Assembly: GCA_004194705.1 (NCBI GenBank)
Contig: SADC01000195.1
Location: forward strand, 186,001-250,000
DNA from: Ditylenchus dipsaci
Taxonomy: Eukaryota; Nematoda; Chromadorea; Rhabditida; Anguinidae
DNA: 64,000 nucleotides
Direction of reading: 5' to 3'
Below the pieces are notes generated by a model. That model was not told where the DNA came from. It was given only the letters and a program-made list of their open reading frames with translations, and did no database searches. Made by a program: the position numbers and the translations under genes. Positions 54,917-64,000 of the stretch are shown piece by piece (positions within the stretch are counted from its first letter, which is position 1; every line of letters starts with the position of its first letter).

Positions 54917-57900
54917 ATGAATAGTCCCGGTAGTTGGACACGGAAAATAAAGCGTTTTGATCGGACTACCGACTTTGCAGCTCTGACTTTCGACCATTAT
55001 TGTGGTCAAGATTTTACTTTGTTTCTGGTTGACAATGTATCGCCCAGCACTAGTTATCCTCCGAATAATTTTCAACTCAAAATTACTTTTTCTATTGGTT
55101 TTCATGTTAGCCCATGATCATGATTTTGGTCGGGTTTACGAGATTCCGCAATTTTCTTTGAACAAACTAGACCTTTCGACTCGTTCTCTCTCGCTTGTCC
55201 CCTGTATTTAAGCTTCGGTCTTCTTCAGCCTGGCTGCCTTTCTGTTCGTCTAAATGTAGTTAGTAAGGCCTTCACAAAAAGCTCACCACTTGTATATTAG
55301 GACTGACATTCCTAAATAAAATACTCTAAGATATTTTTATTTAGCTCTCGAGGGTTTACCCCAAAGGACCCATCACCCAGCTGCGTGTCCAGAATGAAGT
55401 TATGTTGGTGGTGTGTCGAGGCCAGTCCCTACAGCATGTCCGTCTTCAAAACGACAAATGCACAGGTAAGTGAGCCGTACTCATTATGTTTTAATTTATC
55501 AATCCATTTCCCAACATTTACAGATATAGACTTGCCACTGTCGAGCGTGGATAGAATCGCCTACTTACATACAACTACAGTGGTACCCATGCTATTGTTA
55601 GCTCTAGCTCCGGCGAAAATTTTTATCTGCACATGAAAACGCTGGTGGTTAAGCCGCTGAGGAAGCTCAAGGTATAGCTTTTGCTGGGTGTCTAGTTCTT
55701 TTTTCAACTTTTTCTTGTAACCGGCTGCTTATTGGATATAAAAAGCTTTCATAAATTTTAGAGGACTACTCGAGCGGAAAAGTTGTTTTTTCGGATCCAA
55801 AAAAGCCCTTGCGATTCAGCTGGTTACGCTAACTAAATACATCTTTGTTGTAGGGCATGACCATCAGCGCTTTGGGCTGGAACCTCGACTATGCCAAAGA
55901 CTCCGAAACTGCTTTTATTGTCTTAGGAACTACTAAAGGTAAGATTTTCATAAACTTTTGATATTTTGGACTTTTCTGTGCAATAGACTGGAGTGATTTG
56001 TGTGAAAGAAGACCTAAGAACTCCATTCATCCATCTCATTTGTACATAGTTTTCTAGGTGCTATACTGGAGACTAACATAACCTCATCTGGCAGCATGAG
56101 TTACCTCAAAAGTCTGTGCACCAATCTCAATCAGGATGGCAAAGAATTACCAGTAACAGATTTGCATTTGCACCAGTGCTCCGAAAACGATGATGACAGG
56201 TGAGATTCATGGTTTTGAATATGCCTATCATGTTTTTTAGGTTTGTGCTGTTGATTTGCATGCCTGGCCGATTGTATTGCTTGTGTGGGACAGCAAACCT
56301 GAATGCAGCACCTCAACAACAAGCTCAACCAGTGGTTGGCACAGTTTGGAGCAGTGTTATGGTAGACACACAGCCTCAAACAGCTGTGTTACAGTCACTT
56401 TTAATTTTGGAGAAGGTGGATTTTTAATCTATGGAGTAGAACGGGTAGTTACCAAACCAACCATTTTGGCTGCCCGCAAACACGCTGGCATTTTTCACAG
56501 ACTTTTTAACCTGCATCAATAAGGCAAGACCAACTCAGGTATTTTAGTGATCGAATTTACAGAGAAATTGTGACAAAACGAAGCCTACTCAAAATTTGTC
56601 ACAGTCTTGATCCCTCCTGTTGATTTATACAGGGTGCGTCAGAAACTCAGCTACGTTTAAAAATTAGGCCATTTTTTTGGTTTCTCAATATTTTTTGTAA
56701 TTGGCACTGTGATCTCTTAACTTGTGTTAACGGTTTTTCACGACCGTTGCAAAGGATGCAAATTTCAGAGGTTTATTGCCCGAAATGCGGAAATCCACCG
56801 GCCAGGAGGCCACATGCTGTATTTCCTCTAATAAATGCACCCTTTCTAATTAACGCATATCTTTTTATTTTTGACTAGAATTTCAAAGTTAATGCCATTT
56901 TTGATTAACGATTTCAGACTTTTCGATGGGTTAAAAAATAAACGCACCGGTGATTTAATTAGGGTAAATACGGTAGCCAATTTTTTAAATTTTAGAATTT
57001 TGACAGTTTGACGCACTATGTATATCGAAATTACTACTAAATATTAATGAAGATTCCGGCTGATAATCGAACTCGAGAAGAGTTTTGGAAAAACGTAACA
57101 ATCAGGCACTGCACCATCACTGTTACTTCAGATTGTCATCTCATCTAAAGTTATATATTCAGGCCGACCCCGTTGCCACAGCCAAAGTGACGAGACCAGC
57201 ATGCTCAGCGCCTTGGCTGTCTACCCAATAGCTTTGAATGAGTCGCCTACCAAGTACTGCTGGATGTCCGCCGAAGGACTCAGTATTGGCACCCTCGATA
57301 CTACCCAAGATATCGGAATACCTACAGGGTCAGTAGGTAGACGAGTCTCCTCTGATGCCTTTGACATGTTGGTGGAACAGGCACATGTCAAGTAAGTGGC
57401 TGTTTAACTTTTTTTTAAATCTTACCAGCCATAATTTAGACATAAACGAGTGGATGGCAGATTTGACTTCCTCTGGATATTGCCCTGACTGAATACCACG
57501 TTGTGCTGCTTTATAGCACAAGAATTGTGGCTTTATGTTTACTGGATCAATCAGTTGCTTTTGAAGAGACTATTCAGGGGGTTAGGGGTTGCTGAAATGT
57601 AGTTTCTGAAATTATGATTGTTTACAGGCGTCCAAAGTGGTAGGCATGACCAGAGACGTTGCATCTCAGTTCATCTGGGTGTTTGCGGAATCCGCCTTGT
57701 TCAAATATCGACCATTCGAAGAGACCAGGTTTGTGTCAACTGTGTTTTAAGGAATTTTTTGAAGTGTTCTTTGATTTGAAATAAGTGAAATTGACCACTC
57801 AAAATGTAGATGGAAAACAAAGCTACATTTTAAATGGTCAAGCAGGTAATTAATAGTTTGAAAAATTTCTAGTAGATAGTGATCTGGATTCTTAATTGTT

Positions 57901-60900
57901 CTGATAAGATTTGTTCCAGCTTTAAGAGACACAATCTATAATTTTGAAGGTTTTCGTGGCATCGTGATTTTTTCAACTTTTTGAAAAAATTTCAACTTCA
58001 TGTTATATACCAAACGACCTCAAATTCTAGATTCTAGTTCTTTAGTTCTAAAGATGACTGTAAATTTTTACTATATTAATGCGAAAATTGTGGAATTCAG
58101 ACCAGTTTAAACCAATATCACAAATTTCGATGTGCGCATTTTTCATCAAAATATGCAATTTGACCCGTGACCAGGGTTGGCAGGATGTGCCCTTTTAGGG
58201 CACATTTTGGGGCACACGACTTTTTTTCAAAATCTATGTGTCCCTATTTGTGCCCCTAGGGCACAAAAAAGGGCACATTTTATTCATAGTCAAAAGTGAC
58301 TATATTTTTTGTGCCCTAAGGGGCACATTTTTGTTCCCCATAGGAACACATTTACTTTTTTTGTTAAAACACTGCGGCTCATGTGTGACTTTTGCCTTTC
58401 TTCAGGCAAAATTTTATGACGAAAAGGGTGGCATTCACAGATTTATTTCAAACCGTTAAAGGGATCCATCTCGGCTTCTGAAACAAGTTACTCTTAGCTG
58501 AAACCATAATGTTGTATAAGGCTGTAGCTTTCAATCCAGTTTTGATTTTGGACTGTTTTGGGAACTCTTAATGTTTCTCATGATTTCGTTTTCATTCTAT
58601 AGTTGCATAATCTTCACATCCCCCCAAATGAAAATTAAAATGTATCAAACATTTTTTAATTGTGACTTTTACAAAAAAAATCTCAACATTTTTCCTGCCA
58701 TTGAGTCATACTCTGGAGCATGCTTTCTAGGCTGCTCAGAAAAAAGGTGTAATGTAGAAGTCGATTAGTTAATTAAAATGCAAAAGTCAGTAGTGAAGTT
58801 TGGGTGACCATTACGGCTGTCCCGGCACTTTCCGTTCCGTTTTCCCGATTCTTTTTGCCGGACTTTTCTCGTTTCGTTTTCCGAATTCTTATCAGGTGGA
58901 ATGGCTAGTCAAAACTTCCGTTGTTTATTCCATTAAATTGAAAATAAAAGTGAATTTTTTTTTAATGTTGAAGGTAGAGCTCAAAAGATTCGGGTCGATT
59001 TTTATATTTTCAGGTGCTACAGTGAAACCTCAATTTAACGATACCCCCGATTTCACAATACCCTTTTCAAGGGTTTTTTGGCCTATAATTAATAAAATGA
59101 CTAATATTCACAGTGTTTCAAAAAGTTAAATTCCCGTTTCTCAGCTTGAAGGACCATTGCGTCTCCGACAACGGTTCTCCCCCGCCAATTCAAAAAAATT
59201 CCTAATCATTGATCTTCTGTACGAATTTTTGAACTTGGTTTCTGACAAAACTACACCTAAAATTAAGTTCTAGGCCTTGTTTTGTTAGAAACCAAGTTGA
59301 AAAATCCGTACAGAAGTTCAGTGATTAGGAAAAAGATATGAATTGGCAGGGACAATTTAAAACAGGTGGCAATGGACCTTTTAAGGGTCATGCCACGCTA
59401 ATAAGAGGTGGTGCCCGGGAATTCAAAATTTTTCCTAATCATTGCAGCTGGCAAAAAAATATTCATTTAGCCATCCTTTTTTAAAAATTCGGGTAACTGA
59501 AAGTTTTGCATTGTATTTGACCAAGAAATTTAAGCAAACAATAATAAACCACTCAAAGCACTAAAAAGCACTCCAAATACAAAAATCCACCCACAATACT
59601 TAAAAACCCACAGACCCCAAACGGCTTCATGATTTAGAGTGGTTTGAAAACTCCAAGACCCCTTGATCAGCCACAAACCACGCAAACCACCCTTACTGAC
59701 TCAAATCATTCGAAACTACCTTAATCAACACCAAAAAAACCTCAAAGCGACCCAAATCACCAAAAACACTCAAAAGAACCTCAAATTAGCCCTAACTGTG
59801 ACGTGGTTGATGAGGAAGACTTGAAATCTGGGTTGTTCGTGGGGTACTTCAGGCGATAGAGGTGGTTTGCGGTATTTCAGGTGGTTTTGATTGGTTTGAG
59901 GTAGTTCGTAGTTTTAGCTAAGGTTGGGCGGCCGCCAATTGGCCGGCCAATTGGCGGCCAATTGGCTGGAGCATTTGGCCGCCTTATAACATCGGCCAAA
60001 TAGAAACTTTGAATTCTGTAAAAATTATTGTTGTCTTAATTCCAAACGAATTCTAAATTTTTATTCATTGAATCAAGGCTTTGTTCATTTTTTGTGTATA
60101 TTTTTCTGCTGATTATTATTGTTTTCTGCAAATATTTATTATTGTCAGTTTATAGAACTAGAAAATGTCAAAACCGCTAGCTTGGTGTTGCAACTTGGTG
60201 CAACAAAGTCGGCGCTGATGCGAGGAAAGAAATCGATCGCCGGCTGGGGAAGACTGCAACTGGTCGACGCAGCAGAAGCGAATCGCCGCAGCCAAAGAAG
60301 AAAATCAGGAGATCTGGCCGATTTCTATTTGGCCGGCCAATTGCCCAACCTAGTTTTAGCTGATGTAGTTTCGGGTGATCATAGTGATAAAAATGTTGAG
60401 ATTTTTTTGTAAAAGTCACAATTAAAAAATGTTTGATACATTTTAATTTTCATTTTGGGGGATGTGAAGATTATGCAACTATAGAATGAAAACAAAATCA
60501 TGAGAAACATTAAGAGTTCCCAAAACAGTCCAAAATCAAAACTGGATTGAAAGCTACAGCCTTATACAACATTATGGTTTCAGCTAAGAGTAACTTGTTT
60601 CAGAAGCCGAGATGGATCCCTTTAACGGTTTGAAATAAAATCTGTGAATACCACCCTTTTCGTCATAAAATTTTGCCTGAAGAAAGGCAAAAGTCACACA
60701 TGAGCCGCAGTGTTTTAACAAAAAAAGTAAATGTGTTCTATGGGGAACAAAAATGTGCCCTTAGGGCACAAAAAATATAGTCACTTTTGACTATGAATAA
60801 AATGTGCCCTTTTTTGTGCCCTAGGGGCACAAATAGGGACACATAGATTTTGAAAAAAGTCGTGTGCCCCAAAATGTGCCCTAAAAGGGCACATCCTGCC

Positions 60901-63736
60901 AACCCTGCCCGTGACGCTACCTAGGCACGAAAAATGAATTGCAGTTTTGGAGTCTACACGAAAAACTGCACCTCATAGCATCAAACGGGTATGCAATATC
61001 GAGCTCAGCTCGGCCTGTCTGGACCTCTGAAGTTGGAAAGTCAGGCCAATTTTAATCAGAAAGCACAGGGTTACCAATAGAGATGGACCCAATACAATAT
61101 ATTGGTATTGGGTGTATTGGGCCCAATTTGGGTCAGAAATGTTGTATTGGGATATTTTGGAATATTGGGTATTGGGATTGGGTTTGGGAAAATATTGGGT
61201 ATTGGTATTGGGTCCTGAAACAGAAAAATGTTAATTTTTATAGGGTAATACTTAAATCTAGTACCAAAATACTTATTTCTAGTACCGAAATTTGACATGC
61301 ATAGAAAAACTTTTTGTTGTAACTTACCAAGGCAATTAAAAAAAATATTTACGATGATAATCTGAAATTCTGACAGTAGATACATGTTCAGCATGGTCGA
61401 TTTGCATGTGAAACTGCTCTCAAACGTCAAGAAATGCTATCAAGTTTCAAATTTCGCTCAAGATAAATAAACATTTTTCTGCGAAATAATTTTGTTGTTG
61501 TCTTGAGCGGAACTTGAAACTTGATAGCGTTCTTGACATTTGAAAGCAGTTTCACATGCATACCAACCATGCTAAACACGAATCTGCTGTCAGAATTTTA
61601 GATTGGGATCATGAATATTTTTCAAAAAAATTTGACTTGGTCCCCCGTGGTTTGGCTACAAAATGGTCCGAGTTACCAGCTTCACAAATCCGGATATCCC
61701 GAGTTGCAATCGATATTGCGCACATGTTTGATGCCGTTCGATGCAGTTTATTGTGGAGATTCTGAAACAGCAATTCATTTTTTCGTGCCTCGAGTCCGTC
61801 ACAGGTAAATTGCCAAATTTCGAGAAAAAATGCGTGACTAAAATTTTACTTTTGCTATAAATTGGTCAAAAATTTACAGCCATCTTGTAAAATTGTTCAA
61901 GCCAAGTCGACTCTCTTTTTTTTATCTTCTTTGATTTACAAGTTTGTTGTCATAATTAGGTTTGGTTTATGACCCAGCGCCAATTTAAATTTTTTCAAAT
62001 TTGACTAAAAAACCCTGATAACCGAGGGTAAGGAAATACAAAGGAGACACTTTCATGACAGAACGTTAGAAAAGCAAATCTTTGTATTCTTTGACTGTCT
62101 TACCATGAATTCAACATGGGCAGTGGCAAAACGAGTCTTTATATGCATTTTATGATCTAGAGTCTATCTCGGAATTTTGTCTAAGGTATGTGTGTGTGCG
62201 CATCTCTAACCAACCAAGCCCCCTGCGCCGCCTTCGGGAGCGCAGGGGCTTGGTTGGTTAGAGATGCGCACACACACATACCTTAGACACAAATCATTCG
62301 AAAGTAACTCTGGTTGCATAAAAACAATACGCATACCAGAGTTTTTTTATGCGGTAGATCCTAGTATTCGAAACTATGTTCAACATCTTATTGTTAGTGT
62401 GCTCCCTTTATTAGTGACCGCTTTTTCCCCTTCTCCTCACAATACAGCCCTCATTCCTTTTAAAATTTGAAAAGTGCCAATTTAAATTTTTTAAATGTTG
62501 ACTAAAACCATGATATTGCCCTGTGGTTCGAATTTTTTTTCAGAATAAAAAAACAGTAGGCTTTCTCATGAAATAGGGGTCGAGAAACACGAATATGATG
62601 TTATATTTTACATCCGAGCACTCCCCGTGGGGGGGGGGATTTATCACTGCACTTAAAATCCCAATGTGGAAATTTTAGAAAAAATGGCCGAAACCGATTT
62701 CTTCACAAAAACCAAAAATGAGGAGTAAAAATAGGTTATGCACCCACTGGGAATAGAACCTGAGAGTTCAAAATTTTTGCTCTTCGATGTGCATCCACCT
62801 CCCCCTTAAAAAACTAATCATACGAAAAAGTGATTTGATAAGTTGTGAAAATTTACAAAAACAAATACCGCTTTTCAACCAAATTTAAAATGGTATTGAC
62901 TTATTGATCGAACCACTTTGTTTCAGACACATTTGGCGAATCTACCTGGAGCGCAAAGAATTTGGTAAAGCCAGAAAAATAACTAGCCAAATGGTGCATG
63001 AGGATCCAGCCCCCTACCAAATAGTCATCAAGAAAGAGGCAGAAAAGTTCATTGCCGATAAAAAGTAAGTTGTCTTGGACGCTAGTAATCATGGAGGGGC
63101 CTCGTCAAAAAATATTCATATGCCCCAAGTTTTTTTAATTTTATATTTTTGTTGTTTTTTACCTTTCAGAATTTTTCGCTCTAATTTGAAAGAAAAAGTC
63201 CCGATACGGCTCCATTTTTTAGTTATGAAGCTGCCGCTGAACTGCTTGCTCTCTCGCTAGAACCATTTGAAGCAATAGTTCTAAAGTTCCTGAAAGATGG
63301 TTCAGCCAGCAGGAATGGTTTGAAGCGCTACCTAGAGCTCAAACTCAACAAAATGGATAGGTCTGAAGTGGGAATTTTTTTTACCATATTAGGCAGCAAT
63401 TTATTTTGTTTGCATTTTAGGACAAAGTTCGGCGAGACATTTTGGTAATCTGGCTACTAGAAATTCAACTTGGTGAATTAGCAGAGCTTAGAAGAAATCA
63501 TTCCCAAGAAGAAGATGTGTTAGATGGGGTTGGATCAGGCGCAAGCAATCCATCTAGTAAGGACACCATCACTGCTAGAGCATCTGAAGTTAAAAAGTTG
63601 CGAGAAGAGCTATATTGTTTTCTGAACAGATCTATAGTAAATGAGTCGATCAACAATAACCGGCCAGTAGTTTACCGCATGATCAGCTCCCATGTCGACT
63701 TTGAAACTCAACTGCATTTGGCAAATAAACTCAAAG
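54917..63736 (+). CDS. VPS18: VPS18, HOPS/CORVET core subunit (3' end beyond the window)
   Basis: Exons seen: 54917-55004 and 55111-55196 (tentative N-terminus), 55345-55465, 55524-55671, 55854-55938, 56058-56199, 56200-region to about 56420, 57163-57391, 57440-57580, 57628-57728, 62927-63064, 63223-63360 and 63421-63736. Diagnostic matches to the Pep3/Vps18 family are PITQLRVQNEVMLVVCRG in the beta-propeller, YCWMSAEGLSIGTLD, PLDIALTEYHVVLLYSTRIV, then HIWRIYLERKEFGKAR, EAIVLKFL, IWLLEIQLGEL and YRMISSHVDFETQLHLANKL in the alpha-solenoid. The RING end is beyond the window. VPS18 tethers late endosomes and lysosomes before fusion. Three frames need one extra base (near 55573, 57468 and 63426). 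The border after 56400 is unclear. The intron after 57728 is 5.2 kb. Confidence 0.85.
55197..55344 (+). other. Tentative VPS18 intron 2
   Basis: The donor CTT|GTCCCC is weak; the acceptor tatttag at 55344 is good. The true end of exon 2 may differ. Confidence 0.3.
56430..57162. other. VPS18 intron with MITE remnant
   Basis: Contains a decayed TACCGTATT-type copy (56815-56975, ending AAATACGGTA). No coding sequence recognised. Confidence 0.35.
59139..59450. mobile_element. TTAA-group palindromes, one complete and one partial
   Basis: GAAGGACCATTGCGTCTCCG to about 59385 (inverse ending AATGGACCTTTTAA) has the inner arm GAACTTGGTTTCTGACAAAA seen at 45640-45760. A second copy (AAGGGTCATGCCACGC) starts at the same junction and is truncated at about 59445. 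Confidence 0.5.
59929..60352. mobile_element. hAT-like element with GGCCAATTGGCC arrays, nested
   Basis: Duplication GTTTTAGC at 59921-59928 and 60353-60360. Ends TAAGGTTGGGCGGCC and, inverted, TAGGTTGGGCAATTGGCC. The terminal units are palindromic GGCCGGCCAATTGGC. A GC-rich open frame at 60119-60412 is unlike its surroundings but matches no family I know. Confidence 0.6.
61083..61225. mobile_element. hAT-like terminal array (TATTGGGTATTGGGA)
   Basis: TAGAGATGGACCCAATACAA followed by about nine units of TATTGGG with variations. Only one end was found; the partner is lost or beyond recognition. Confidence 0.45.
61375..61600. mobile_element. Small hairpin MITE
   Basis: CTGACAGTAGATACATGTTC on the left and the inverse AACACGAATCTGCTGTCAG on the right, with GTCAAGAA / TTCTTGAC inside. 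It is the clearest free copy of the hairpin nested in the piggyBac-like elements. Confidence 0.55.
61977..62640. mobile_element. Hairpin-family foldback element, left end shortened
   Basis: CTAAGGTATGTGTGTGTGCG, the stem CCCCCTGCGCCGCCTTCGGG, and the right arm through TATTCGTGTTTCTCGACCCC (inverse) to a G9 tract. It sits in the VPS18 intron. Confidence 0.6.
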
Positions 63737-63814
63737 GTGAGCAATATGTATATTTTTCAACTGTGAAAACGGTTAACTGTATATTTTTTTACTCTAGACT
63801 TATTTAACTGCAGT

Positions 63815-63885
63815 GGAATCCTGCCATAACGTGACCCTGGGGACCACCCTAGGGTGTCGTTATAGTGGAAGTCGCGTTATATTGA
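63815..63885. mobile_element. pogo-like fragment
   Basis: CAGTGGAATCCTGCCATAAC and GTCGTTATAGTGGAAGTCGC resemble the ends of the CAGTC group. Its partner, if any, is beyond the window. Confidence 0.4.
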
Positions 63886-64000
63886 GAGGTAGGAAAAAAA
63901 TTTTGATTTCAAGTTTTCCCACCAGTAAAACTGCTGTTATTCAATTATTACTTATTAGAGCTTGAACCACTTATGAACGTTTATTTCACAAATACAATAA

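Larger units (their letters stand above)
58172..60907. mobile_element. hAT foldback element in the VPS18 intron, 8-bp duplication
   Basis: A perfect 8-bp duplication CCCGTGAC lies at 58164-58171 and 60908-60915. Ends are CAGGGTTGGCAGGATGTGCC and its exact inverse. The arms of about 500 bp (58172-58672 and 60412-60907) are near-identical and begin with an array of GGGCACA units. The 1.7 kb centre is filled with younger elements. No transposase found. Confidence 0.8.

Overview
The window is nuclear DNA from an animal: AT-rich, gene-poor and packed with inverted-repeat transposons. The genes have many short introns (about 40-60 nt) with GT-AG borders, plus a few long introns swollen by nested elements. 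The coding sequences are recognisable but diverged. I cannot name the species; a fast-evolving small invertebrate with small ancestral introns and a genome expanded by non-autonomous elements fits best (inference only).

Host genes. (1) A minus-strand gene of at least 16 coding exons (31374 down to 767) encodes an unidentified coiled-coil protein of about 1,000 residues. (2) NDUFA1, the MWFE subunit of respiratory complex I, is complete in three exons on the plus strand (43355-43665). (3) VPS18, a core subunit of the HOPS/CORVET endolysosomal tethering complexes, starts near 54917 on the plus strand and runs out of the window; one of its introns is 5.2 kb long and holds a hAT foldback with further elements nested inside.

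Gene fragments. An RPL34 copy with its intron, a lost start codon and an internal stop lies between the arms of a 2.1 kb foldback element flanked by TTAA (14626-16711). A joined fragment of RNA polymerase II largest subunit (RPB1) and histone H2B lies at 40692-41244, next to an 840-bp palindrome that carries a tRNA-like sequence in each arm.

Mobile DNA. There is a nearly intact ten-exon MULE with a FLYWCH zinc finger (19355-22866), a deleted second MULE (52822-54268), a hAT relic with a BED-like finger (25254-26397), and several hAT, MULE, piggyBac-like/TTAA and pogo-like non-autonomous elements. Many show target-site duplications of the expected length (8, 9, TTAA, TA). The common theme is that many elements end in tandem arrays of a short motif. 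The motif is mirrored at the two ends of one element but differs between elements, even between two elements that share the same outermost bases and the same duplication length. A separate abundant hairpin family carries a conserved consensus 5' splice site (CTAAG|GTAAGT) beside its GC-rich stem.

Caveats. Four apparent single-base deletions in otherwise good exons suggest residual indel errors in the assembly. Exon borders were inferred by eye from reading frame and splice consensus. Family names rest on recalled motifs, not on database searches.
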